Assembly (NCBI RefSeq): GCF_000245015.1
Contig: NZ_JH600070.1
Coordinates: forward strand, 885,594 to 949,593
Direction of reading: 5' to 3'
DNA length: 64,000 bases
Origin: Beggiatoa alba B18LD
GTDB taxonomy: Bacteria > Pseudomonadota > Gammaproteobacteria > Beggiatoales > Beggiatoaceae
The notes beneath the pieces were generated by a model. It saw nothing but the letters and a program-made list of their open reading frames with translations, searched no databases and was not told the DNA's origin. This document shows, piece after piece, positions 46,264 through 54,159 of this stretch (within the stretch, counting starts at the first letter, position 1; each line of letters starts with the position of its first letter). Both the position numbers and the translations under genes were made by a program.

Positions 46264-46713
46264 TTATGGGAGTGGGTCTTCTCCACGAATCCAAATAAAT
46301 CGCCAAATGGCAACTAATCCCCCAATTGCAACTAAAAGCACTGCAATAAAAGGGATATAGCTTTCTAAAATAGCGGTCATTTTATCGATTAAATTAATCG
46401 TTGTTCCTTCTTTAACACTGGTTTCTGCAATATGGTGTAGTAATTCTAAAGGCACGTAATAGATAAAAACTGCCATGAGAAAATAGCCAATCAGGGGAAT
46501 CAGTGCGTAAATTAAATGATTTCTTTGTTTGATAAAGCGGACACGTCTATCAAACTCGTCTAATGTTGCATCATGTAAATCCCGCTGTTTTGGGTCTTTT
46601 AATATATTGTAAGCTTCTGTAATTTCGGCGGCTTTACTTTGTGCGGCGCGTTTAATTTGGTCTGGACTCGCATCGCGGGGAACTTTTAGAATTTGATAGT
46701 AATTTTTTATCAT
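46264..46713 (-). CDS. J-like domain membrane protein lacking HPD
   Basis: 149 residues. Residues 1-48 read like a DnaJ domain (YYQILKVPRDASPDQIKRAA, then EAYNILKDPKQRDLHD), but the loop between helices II and III, including the essential HPD tripeptide, is deleted. Two membrane helices follow (about 67-89 and 119-142) with a polar loop. Without HPD it should not stimulate Hsp70 ATPase; it may be a structural or adaptor protein. It is the last gene of a four-gene minus-strand run and begins 8 bases after its neighbour. Confidence 0.7.
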   Translation of the reverse strand: MIKNYYQILKVPRDASPDQIKRAAQSKAAEITEAYNILKDPKQRDLHDATLDEFDRRVRFIKQRNHLIYALIPLIGYFLMAVFIYYVPLELLHHIAETSVKEGTTINLIDKMTAILESYIPFIAVLLVAIGGLVAIWRFIWIRGEDPLP

Positions 46714-46721
46714 GAGCGTGA

Positions 46722-47288
46722 CTAATCAAAATGAATAAAGGTGCTCAGTTTACGCGAGATATATCGAATTAATAAAACGCGCGCCAGACGAATCAGGGTT
46801 TTACCCAGCCATAACATGAAAACAAAGCTAAAAATGATGAGGATGGAGGCAAAACCAAGGTAAAAACCAATCAGGAATGGGTGTAATTGATATTTTTGGT
46901 AGATAAAGGGAAATAGCCAGCGTAACAGGGTTTGATAGTGCATTACCCAAACACTGAGCCATGTTACGCTACCGAGTAGGTATCCTAAAATTGCAATAAA
47001 GTTTTTGCTGAAATCCTGATAGTGTTTTAATTGTTGCAGTAGTTGGTTGACTTCAAAGCTGTGTTTATCTGCATACTTATCTATCAGGCTTAACCATTCT
47101 TTGTCGTTAGGATATAAATCTGGCGATGGCACAATGCATAAGACATCGCCATCAAGGTGGATGATAGTACGAAATTGACTTGCATACACTTGCCCTTGCT
47201 GACCTGTTTCTTTTAAGTCTGTTTCTATTGTCACCGTGCTATTGGTGGCAAATTCGTGAAAAATATCCAGTAAACGACGGTTATTCAT
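46722..47288 (-). CDS. Unknown membrane protein with two helices
   Basis: 188 residues, no family recognised. The N-terminal 95 residues are soluble (EFATNSTVTIETDLKETG, then DGDVLCIVPSPDLYPNDKEW). Two strong membrane helices lie near 97-118 and 138-162, with a basic amphipathic tail (RLARVLLIRYISRKL). Its start overlaps the stop of the upstream gene by 4 bases (ATGA type), which indicates translational coupling. No function is proposed. Confidence 0.6.
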   Translation of the reverse strand: MNNRRLLDIFHEFATNSTVTIETDLKETGQQGQVYASQFRTIIHLDGDVLCIVPSPDLYPNDKEWLSLIDKYADKHSFEVNQLLQQLKHYQDFSKNFIAILGYLLGSVTWLSVWVMHYQTLLRWLFPFIYQKYQLHPFLIGFYLGFASILIIFSFVFMLWLGKTLIRLARVLLIRYISRKLSTFIHFD

Positions 47289-48067
47289 CGGATAACTTTA
47301 CTGATTAAACCGCTTGCAAATTCTCCAACGGTTTTAACGAGGTTCGACCAGAATTGCACAGCGGTCAGAATGGATTCATTGTGCAATTTTAAAATAGTAG
47401 GATTTGGATGTTGCAGGAGATATTCAGAAATTCGGGTTGTAATATCACCTTCTACTTGAATGACAGTTTGTAAAACAATACGTTCTGTTCCAATTTCCCA
47501 AATTTTACGGATAAAGCTGAGTTGAGAAGGGCTTATATCTAAATCAGCTAATTCTGCATCTTGCATTCGTTGTCGTTCTAAATCGTTATTCCATATTTTT
47601 GTCTTTTCACGAAAATCGGGGTCATTCTTCGCTAGAGCTTTAATTGCATCTAAATCCATGTGTTCACCCGCTTGATGGGCGAGGCTAATAAACATAGAAA
47701 CAATTTGTTCAGATTGGATTTTTATCCGTGTAAAAATAGTTAAGTTCTCTTTCAACGGTTGAATCAGCTCTATCGGCTTATTTTTTGATAGTGCTAATTC
47801 TTGCTCTATGAGTTGTCCCGCCAGTTTTGCGCGTTCACGTAATTCTAAAAAGGACATAATGCCCGCACCATCCCATTGATGGAATTCGGCAACAGGGAGA
47901 TAACCTAATTCACGCATCGCACGATTATAATCTGCTGCAATTTCCCACAATGCCTCACGCCGTGAATTAGGCAGTTTACACCCTATCATACTGGTGTTGA
48001 TGATAGTATTGATTTCTAAGGTTAAAACGTTTTGCGCAAGCGTTTTAAAAGAAAATTTATCCGCCAT
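47285..48067 (-). CDS. Unknown soluble protein of the four-gene operon
   Basis: 260 residues, no family recognised, mostly predicted helical, no signal peptide. The N-terminus (FKTLAQNVLTLEINTIINT) resembles that of the 125-residue neighbour at 48097 (LKTISDALDNLVTLKIRTIVGT), suggesting a shared module. The centre is charged (AKNDPDFREKTKIWNNDLER) and the C-terminus is amphipathic (FWSNLVKTVGEFASGLISKVI). It could contact the membrane proteins encoded downstream. Function unknown. Confidence 0.6.
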   Translation of the reverse strand: MADKFSFKTLAQNVLTLEINTIINTSMIGCKLPNSRREALWEIAADYNRAMRELGYLPVAEFHQWDGAGIMSFLELRERAKLAGQLIEQELALSKNKPIELIQPLKENLTIFTRIKIQSEQIVSMFISLAHQAGEHMDLDAIKALAKNDPDFREKTKIWNNDLERQRMQDAELADLDISPSQLSFIRKIWEIGTERIVLQTVIQVEGDITTRISEYLLQHPNPTILKLHNESILTAVQFWSNLVKTVGEFASGLISKVIR

Positions 48068-48096
48068 GTAATGAAGTCTCTTCCTAAATCGGCAGA

Positions 48097-48474
48097 TTAA
48101 CCAACAGCGGCATCGCTATTAGTTGCTGAGTTATTGGATGCGTTTAAACTGGGTGTTTCATTTTGTTGGTGAGCAAGTGTGGCAATGAGGCTCACTAATT
48201 CTTTTAATGCACGGATATTACCTTGAATAATATCTTGCCCTTTTAATTCACGCTGACCGTGAAATTGCATCACTTCATTTAAAGGGGCAATCAGAAAATC
48301 GTCATGCATTATTGTTGTAATATCGCCGCCTAGCAGGTCAATTTGTGAGACGATAGAACGGGCATGTTCATCTGCCGTAATTCGTCCATCCATGTCTGTA
48401 TAAGTTCCGACAATCGTGCGAATTTTTAAAGTCACTAAATTATCTAAAGCATCACTGATTGTTTTTAAATCCAT
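48097..48474 (-). CDS. Unknown small soluble protein, first gene of the four-gene operon
   Basis: 125 residues, no family recognised. The N-terminal segment LKTISDALDNLVTLKIRTIVGTY is like that of the next gene. The middle is helical (DIIQGNIRALKELVSLIATLAHQ), and the tail is Asn/Ser/Ala-rich and probably disordered. There is no signal peptide or membrane helix. An AGGAG-like ribosome site (complement of CTCCT at 48481-48485) lies about 6 bases before the ATG. It is 29 bases upstream of the next gene. Confidence 0.6.
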   Translation of the reverse strand: MDLKTISDALDNLVTLKIRTIVGTYTDMDGRITADEHARSIVSQIDLLGGDITTIMHDDFLIAPLNEVMQFHGQRELKGQDIIQGNIRALKELVSLIATLAHQQNETPSLNASNNSATNSDAAVG

Positions 48475-48797
48475 TTTCAGCTCCTCTTGGGCAATTAAGT
48501 AAAAAGACCAAATGGTATCGTCTTTGGTTTTTTTAAGAAAAACGACCGTTTTTCCTAAAATTGTATTTTATACAAACAGTCATTGAATATATAGTTAAAC
48601 AACGTCACTATGTAAGATAGAATAGAAAATATTTTATTGCATACCTAGCGAGTTGTGGTAAGAAGTTGTATCATTTTTGCACAATTTATGTCGTAATGTA
48701 TGCAAGTACTTGCTTAACTGTCGCACATAAAAAAATTGTTGGTCTTTTTTCTTTCTGAGCTTGCTATCCAGCTTTATAAATCATGGGGATATACACT
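48475..48797. other. Divergent intergenic region
   Basis: Separates the four-gene operon from the LysM lipoprotein and should contain both promoters. AT-rich, with no coding frame; an imperfect AAAAACGACCGTTTTTC self-complementary stretch lies near 48537-48553. Confidence 0.45.
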
Positions 48798-49157
48798 ATG
48801 TTATTAGAAAATCAAGTGAAAAGTCTCATTGTTGTTTGTGGACTTTCCTTAGCCTTCTTAGGTGGTTGTTCTTCTACCAAAGAAGCAGATGTTCCTCCCT
48901 CCGCGCCTAAAACTGAAGTACCTGCCCCTGTGGTTGAAACACCTGCTCCAGCACCAGCACCCGAGCCTATGCCTCCAGTGGTTGAAACACCTGCGCCTGT
49001 TGAAGTAACCACTGAAACCCATACCGTTGTGAAGGGTGACACTGTTTATAACATTGCTAAACGTTATGGTCGCACCGTTACCGAAATTGCGCGTTGGAAT
49101 AGTATCAAATCACCTTATACCATCAAAATTGGTCAAGTGTTGAAAGTTGCTCCCTAA
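48798..49157 (+). CDS. LysM-domain lipoprotein
   Basis: 119 residues from ATG 48798; GGGGA about 8 bases upstream supports it over the in-frame ATG at 48783. Signal peptide with lipobox FLGGC (lipidated cysteine at residue 24). A Pro/Ala/Glu-rich spacer (PAPVVETPAPAPAPEP-like) leads to one LysM domain at the C-terminus (THTVVKGDTVYNIAKRYGR and IKIGQVLKV). It should bind peptidoglycan from the outer-membrane side. A terminator follows. Confidence 0.88.
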   Translation: MLLENQVKSLIVVCGLSLAFLGGCSSTKEADVPPSAPKTEVPAPVVETPAPAPAPEPMPPVVETPAPVEVTTETHTVVKGDTVYNIAKRYGRTVTEIARWNSIKSPYTIKIGQVLKVAP

Positions 49158-49190
49158 TTTATAAAGTCAGGGATACGACATTAATAAAAT

Positions 49191-49229
49191 AAAGGTCGAT
49201 GCTTACAAGGCATCGACCTTTTATTTTTT
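49191..49229. terminator. Terminator after the LysM lipoprotein
   Basis: AAAGGTCGATGC (49191-49202) pairs with GCATCGACCTTT (49210-49221) around a 7-base loop, then TTATTTTTT. The A-rich left side means it can also stop the convergent pterin dehydratase gene. Confidence 0.85.
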
Positions 49230-49259
49230 CTACCCCTTCTGTTTTACCCTGATTATCTG

Positions 49260-49634
49260 TTATGAATCCGTTTCATATTTGATGTATTTAAAGCGGGGGT
49301 CATCAGGTGTTCCTTCTAAAATGCCATCTGTTGGTCGCCACAATACGACAGATTCTATTTGTTTTGCCAGTAAAAAGTCTTTATCTGTAATGCCTTTGGC
49401 TGAATGTGTCATCAATTTTACAATAACAAATGCATAAGACACGGTTAAATCAGGATGATGCCATGCGACCTCTGCCAGATGTCCAATGGTATTAACCAGC
49501 ATTAAAGTCCCTTTCCAACCACTGGTTTTATACTTACGACGTATCCATCCTTCTTCGTAATACCAATGAGGCAATTCTGCGGCTAGTTTTTGCCCGATTT
49601 CTTCAGGACTATAAACAGACAACGCTTCTTTCAT
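49260..49634 (-). CDS. 4a-hydroxytetrahydrobiopterin dehydratase (PCD family)
   Basis: 124 residues. Family core: WHHPDLTVSYAFVIVKLMTH and GITDKDFLLAKQIE, with the paired histidines of the active site. It recycles the pterin cofactor of aromatic amino acid hydroxylases, or acts in molybdopterin or pterin metabolism. GGGAGG lies 7 bases before ATG 49634; a GTG 15 bases earlier is unlikely. No phenylalanine hydroxylase gene is nearby. The N-terminal half is more divergent than the core. Confidence 0.85.
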   Translation of the reverse strand: MKEALSVYSPEEIGQKLAAELPHWYYEEGWIRRKYKTSGWKGTLMLVNTIGHLAEVAWHHPDLTVSYAFVIVKLMTHSAKGITDKDFLLAKQIESVVLWRPTDGILEGTPDDPRFKYIKYETDS

Positions 49635-49860
49635 CGCGATACCTCCCACTTTGTGAATAAATTACAATTGTTTAATTTTTATATCGCCTGAATTTAAAAA
49701 AACAAGCGGGAGAAAATGACAATTATTAAAAAGTTTCTCTTAAAATAAAGACAGGGTAGTCACAAATAACATTCATGTTAAACATTGTTATAAAACTTAC
49801 TAAAAACTGTTTAAAAAGAATGTAATAGTATGAATATAAAAATATTTTGGGGAGACTGGT

Positions 49861-51135
49861 ATGAGTATAAAATATAAGCTGTCATTGGCTTTTTTAGTGA
49901 TAGCCTTTGTAACAGCAAGTTCAACAACCTTATTTTCTATTTTGTATTTTTCGCGGATTTTAACGACGGAAGCGCAAAATTCCGTCGATTATTTAGCAGA
50001 AAGTGTTGCACAGGATAATGTTTTACAAGCATTAGTTGTGCTCAATATACAAAATAAGATTAATAGTTATTTAGAGGAGTTAGTACAGACTAAACGCTTA
50101 CATCATATTGTTATTACAGATACATCTGGTAATGAATTGGGGAAAGCGGGTAATACAGCAGAACCATCAGGATTTGTAGAAGCAACTTATCCAATTAAAA
50201 AAACAAGTAAATATAAATTATCCATGTCTGGCTATGAACATGATGTGATTGTGGGTAATTTGACCATTGGTTTATCAACTGCACGTTATGACCAAATTAC
50301 AACCGAAGCGGTTTTAAATTTATTGATGATTATGTTGTTGTGTATTTTGGGCGCGCTGGGGATAAACTACATATTATCATATAATATCATTAAGTTAGAA
50401 GTTAAGGCTGAAGAAGCTAATCGTAACTTAATAGAAAAAAACAGCGAGTTAGAGGCATTTGCGCATACCGTCGCGCATGATTTAAAAAATCCGATTAATG
50501 CAATCATCGGCTTTGCAGAGTTAGGACTTGAGGAAATTGAAGATATTGCCGAAACAGACCCTCGTCGAGAGATTTTGAACAAATCGTTTGAAATTATTAT
50601 TAAATCCTCTAAGAAATCCGTCGAGATTATTCACTCTCTCTTATTGTTAGCAACGGTCGAAAAGCAGAATATACAGCGGAATATCATTAATATGCATGAT
50701 GTGCTTAAATCTGTTGAGAATCGACTAGCCCCCATGATTGCGCAATTTCATGGGCGTTTACTCATGCCTGAACAGTTCCCCTTAGTTTTAGGGTATGCCG
50801 ATTGGATTGAAGAAATTTGGATGAATTATCTCACGAATGGGTTGAAATATGGCGGACAACCGCCTGTGTTAGAAATTGGCGCGACCTTGCTTGAAGGGAA
50901 TTTTGTCGAGTTTTGGGTACAAGATAACGGGCATGGGATGTCTCCTGAAGAAACCGCGAAATTATTTCGCCAATTTTCTCGATTAGAACGAGATAGGCAA
51001 CGAAATGAAGGGCACGGCTTGGGTTTATCAATTGTGCGACGAATTACCGATAAATTAGGTGGTCATGCAGGAGTGACAAGTCGACAAGGGGAAGGCAGTC
51101 GCTTTTATTTCACCTTACCTTTAGCCACAAAGTAA
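49861..51135 (+). CDS. Membrane sensor histidine kinase
   Basis: 424 residues. Membrane helices at about 9-30 and 150-172 flank a periplasmic sensor of about 115 residues. HisKA carries VAHDLKNPINAIIGFAEL, with H206 as the likely phosphoacceptor, of the type seen in kinases with a HDLKNP box. HATPase has DNGHGMS and GHGLGLSIV; the N-box (NYLTNGLKYGG) is slightly unusual. No receiver domain or response regulator is adjacent. GGGGAGA precedes the ATG. The next gene, an ADP-ribosylglycohydrolase, starts 12 bases after its stop. Confidence 0.9.
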   Translation: MSIKYKLSLAFLVIAFVTASSTTLFSILYFSRILTTEAQNSVDYLAESVAQDNVLQALVVLNIQNKINSYLEELVQTKRLHHIVITDTSGNELGKAGNTAEPSGFVEATYPIKKTSKYKLSMSGYEHDVIVGNLTIGLSTARYDQITTEAVLNLLMIMLLCILGALGINYILSYNIIKLEVKAEEANRNLIEKNSELEAFAHTVAHDLKNPINAIIGFAELGLEEIEDIAETDPRREILNKSFEIIIKSSKKSVEIIHSLLLLATVEKQNIQRNIINMHDVLKSVENRLAPMIAQFHGRLLMPEQFPLVLGYADWIEEIWMNYLTNGLKYGGQPPVLEIGATLLEGNFVEFWVQDNGHGMSPEETAKLFRQFSRLERDRQRNEGHGLGLSIVRRITDKLGGHAGVTSRQGEGSRFYFTLPLATK

Positions 51136-51147
51136 ATTGCGTCAAGT

Positions 51148-52134
51148 ATGGATAATACCTGTTTAAAACGTTATACAGGCTGTTTATTAGGGCTTGCTGT
51201 TGGGGATGCGCTGGGAACTAGCGTAGAGTTTCAAACGCCTTATCATTTTACGCCTATAACGGATATGTTAGGCGGTGGCGTTTTTGAGTTGGAAGCAGGA
51301 CAATGGACGGATGACACATCTATGGCGTTGTGTTTGGCGGATAGTTTAATTACAACTCAAGCCTTTGACCCTGTTGACCAAATGGAACGTTATTTGCTGT
51401 GGTATCGCCAAGGATATTTAAGCAGTACGACACAATGTTTTGATATTGGTAATACGGTTTTACAAGCCTTACAAACCTTCGAAAAAACACGCGAGCCTTA
51501 TTGTGGTATTGATGGTGTGTTTGCTGCGGGTAATGGCTCTTTAATGCGTCTTGCACCCATTTCATTGTTTTATGCGAACAGCCCTGCACTCGCAATTGAA
51601 TATGCAGCGGCAAGTTCGCGTACAACACATGCATCGCGTATCGCTGTCGATGCCTGCCGTTTTTTTGCAGGCTTATTAGTCGGCGCATTACGTGGAGAGG
51701 CGAAACAACGATTATTAAGCCCTCGCTATAGTCCTATTCCCCATTATTGGGACGAGCATCCGTTATGCCCCGAAATTGAGGCAATTGCCTGCGGAAGTTA
51801 TCAGCATAAAAATCCGCCACCACCTGAGGTAATCGCGCATTGGAGCAAATTTGATTTGCAAACCTATATCCGTGGTACAGGATTTGTAGTGAACGCATTA
51901 GAAGCCGCTTTATGGGCGTTTTATCACACAGATAATTATACGGATGGCGTGTTAAAAGCGGTTAATTTAGGTGATGATGCGGATACAACGGGCGCGATTT
52001 ATGGACAATTATCAGGAGCTTTTTATGGTGAAGATGCAATTCGGGCTGATTGGTTGGCAAAGCTGGCTCAACGTGGACGAATCGTCGAATATGCAAAACA
52101 ACTTGCAATGCTAGCAGATACTCATCCAGTATAG
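51148..52134 (+). CDS. ADP-ribosylglycohydrolase family protein
   Basis: 328 residues. It has GCLLGLAVGDALG near the N-terminus, GQWTDDTSMALCLADSL (metal ligands TDD), FAAGNGSLMRLAP and NLGDDADTTGAIYGQLSGA near the C-terminus, the complete metal-site pattern of the DraG/ARH family. It would remove ADP-ribose from proteins or hydrolyse related N-glycosidic bonds. No ADP-ribosyltransferase or nitrogenase gene is in the window. It follows the sensor kinase by 12 bases and precedes the PilZ-Nudix gene. Confidence 0.9.
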   Translation: MDNTCLKRYTGCLLGLAVGDALGTSVEFQTPYHFTPITDMLGGGVFELEAGQWTDDTSMALCLADSLITTQAFDPVDQMERYLLWYRQGYLSSTTQCFDIGNTVLQALQTFEKTREPYCGIDGVFAAGNGSLMRLAPISLFYANSPALAIEYAAASSRTTHASRIAVDACRFFAGLLVGALRGEAKQRLLSPRYSPIPHYWDEHPLCPEIEAIACGSYQHKNPPPPEVIAHWSKFDLQTYIRGTGFVVNALEAALWAFYHTDNYTDGVLKAVNLGDDADTTGAIYGQLSGAFYGEDAIRADWLAKLAQRGRIVEYAKQLAMLADTHPV

Positions 52135-52222
52135 TATGTAAACTATTCATACCATTTGGTTTTACCCTACTTTCAGCATAAAATAGCAAGTTAAACCATC
52201 TTAATAAATGGAGAGGACGGCA

Positions 52223-53020
52223 ATGACTATGGAGCATAGAAGATATTTACGGCATTCGGCAGCAATTCCCATCACGGTATCGCTTATCGATGAATCGTTA
52301 ACTAATTTACAATTTTTAAGCAATGTCAGTTCAGGAGGGCTTGCTTTTAAATCTGAAAGCCCTTGGGAAGATGGTAAAACAGTGACCATCAGCTTTCCTT
52401 TACCTTATGATTTTTCTAGCGATTTATTAAAAATTTATGGGAAAGTTGTGTGGTGTCGCTATGTGGACGAAGACCAATATGATATTGGCGTTGAATTTTT
52501 ACAGTCCACTGAAACCGCCGTCGATACTGTTTTTTTAGTAGAAAAACTCTATGCACAATTGGAACAACAACAAGAAGAACAGGCATTTTGGTTGCCACAT
52601 GTCACGGTTGCAGCAGTGATTGAATCGGAAGGACGTTTTTTACTGGTTGAAGAAGATGTCAAAGGCATAGCCGTTTTTAATCAACCTGCGGGGCATTTAG
52701 ATAAATCTGAAAGTTTACTCGATGCAGTTGCACGTGAAACATTAGAAGAAACTGCGTGGCATTTTACGCCTACGGAAATTATTGGAATTTATCAATATAC
52801 TAATCCCGTCAATGATACAACTTATGTACGTATTGTTTTCTGTGGTCAGCATCATAACTATTCACCTGATTTGCCCTTAGATAAAGAAATCATTCGCACG
52901 GTATGGATGAGTCGTGAAGAGTTGCAAGAACAACCATTACGTAGCCCTATGGTTTTACGAGCTGTCGATGATTACCTCAATGGTGTCCGTTATCCGCTTA
53001 GTCTGATTACTATTCTTTAA
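52223..53020 (+). CDS. PilZ-Nudix fusion protein
   Basis: 265 residues. Residues 4-115 form a PilZ domain with intact c-di-GMP motifs: R6xxxR10 and N34xS36xxG39. Residues about 124-265 are a Nudix hydrolase close to NudJ (PHVTVAAVIESEGRFLLVEE), with Nudix box G157(x5)E163(x7)R171E172xxE175E176; Ala178 replaces the usual glycine. NudJ acts on thiamine pyrophosphate and nucleotides. Inference: hydrolase activity may be switched by c-di-GMP. I chose ATG 52223 because AGAGGA lies 5 bases upstream; an ATG at 52208 overlaps that site. A terminator follows. Confidence 0.88.
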   Translation: MTMEHRRYLRHSAAIPITVSLIDESLTNLQFLSNVSSGGLAFKSESPWEDGKTVTISFPLPYDFSSDLLKIYGKVVWCRYVDEDQYDIGVEFLQSTETAVDTVFLVEKLYAQLEQQQEEQAFWLPHVTVAAVIESEGRFLLVEEDVKGIAVFNQPAGHLDKSESLLDAVARETLEETAWHFTPTEIIGIYQYTNPVNDTTYVRIVFCGQHHNYSPDLPLDKEIIRTVWMSREELQEQPLRSPMVLRAVDDYLNGVRYPLSLITIL

Positions 53021-53044
53021 TCACGTATCAATCGTACATTGTCG

Positions 53045-53080
53045 AACCCTGTTAAGGCGGTCTTGCTTAACAGGGTTTTT
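53045..53080 (+). terminator. Rho-independent terminator after the PilZ-Nudix gene
   Basis: AACCCTGTTAAG (53045-53056) pairs with CTTAACAGGGTT (53066-53077), followed by a T-run. Confidence 0.85.
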
Positions 53081-53171
53081 ATTTTGCATAGGGAATTGAG
53101 TCATTGCGTATTTATCGACACAATGAATAGGCACGCTGTGCAATGCACAAAACAAGTTGCATGTTTTTTCA

Positions 53172-53304
53172 TATAGTAAACGCACTATAAAACGATGCGA
53201 AGGACTGGCAGTCCTGTGAGGACTGCCAGTCCTAGATTTAAATCACTTTATGGTACGGTTACTATAATGAGTTGATTACCCCTAAACAATCCTGAGTTCG
53301 GCGA
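53172..53304. repeat. Cluster of small repeats: TATAGT motif, GGACTGGCAGTCC palindrome, MITE left end
   Basis: TATAGTAAACGCACTATA at 53172-53189 matches 10922-10939. AGGACTGGCAGTCC (53201-53214) and GGACTGCCAGTCCT (53220-53233) form a near-perfect hairpin, seen once in this window. ATCCTGAGTTCGGCGA (53289-53304) is the left terminus of the MITE-like family with no right end. It lies in the 380-base gap before the DUF4337 gene. Confidence 0.65.
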
Positions 53305-53399
53305 AAATAAAGAAAGTTTCCTGATAAGTCGGTTGAAACAGGAGATTTTTACATCTTAATTTTATCCTTAACTCAGATTGACTAATTACAAGGAATATC

Positions 53400-54029
53400 A
53401 TGGATATAGAATTACCAGAAGTCGATGAATCTGATAAATTTGAAAAACGTATCGGCATTGTGCTGACGTTTTTCGCGGCATTATTAGCAATTAATGATGT
53501 TGGGGCTGACCGTTTTGGCACTGATGAGTTGTTAGCGCATAGCGAAATGGTTTCTGCTTATCAATGGTATAGCGGCAAAGGCATCAAAGAGGATATGGTA
53601 GAAGGACGGCGAGATTTATTGCTCATGTTGGTTGAATCGGGTGCAATTGCGCCGACTCATGTTGAGGCTGTTCGTAAAACAACAGAGACGTTAAACGTAG
53701 ATATCGAACGGTATAAAAAAGAGAAACAAGAAATTCTCAAAGGCTCTAGTGCTGTGGGTGAGGCAAATTGGGTACAAGAGGTTGACGGGAAGCTAGGGCA
53801 AGTCATCGGCGCGAAACAGTGGGAAACTCAGTCTCGGGTTTTAAACTTGGCGGGTGATAAATTTGACGCTGCAACCCTGTTTTTACAATTATGTTTAGTT
53901 ATGGGTGCATTAAGTTTGTTATTAAAAGCCCCTAAATTAAAACATTTTTTCTTTAGTATGATGGTTGTCTTTGGGTCATTAGGTGGAGTTTTTTCTGCGT
54001 GGGCGTTTTCTATTGCGACGACAGTTTGA
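53400..54029 (+). CDS. DUF4337 family membrane protein
   Basis: 209 residues. One membrane segment near 18-32 (IGIVLTFFAALLAINDVGA) is followed by a soluble charged helical region (about 45-150, YQWYSGKGIKEDM, YKKEKQEILKG), then two C-terminal membrane helices (about 158-175 and 182-205). This is the DUF4337 layout; function unknown. It lies convergent to the biosynthetic operon and is unlikely to be part of it. Confidence 0.75.
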   Translation: MDIELPEVDESDKFEKRIGIVLTFFAALLAINDVGADRFGTDELLAHSEMVSAYQWYSGKGIKEDMVEGRRDLLLMLVESGAIAPTHVEAVRKTTETLNVDIERYKKEKQEILKGSSAVGEANWVQEVDGKLGQVIGAKQWETQSRVLNLAGDKFDAATLFLQLCLVMGALSLLLKAPKLKHFFFSMMVVFGSLGGVFSAWAFSIATTV

Positions 54030-54074
54030 GTGATGAAAAAACGGTTTTTTAAGCGCGTGTATTAAGATGTTTTT

Positions 54075-54115
54075 CCTCTTGAGTTCATATCAATAATTGC
54101 ATGAATTCAAGAGGA
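54075..54115. repeat. Inverted repeat between convergent genes
   Basis: CCTCTTGAGTTCAT (54075-54088) pairs with ATGAATTCAAGAGG (54101-54114) with one mismatch. No T-run follows on either strand, so terminator function is uncertain. Confidence 0.45.
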
Positions 54116-54159
54116 TATTGATATGAATAATAAATATAAAAATCGGTGTAACGATTATT

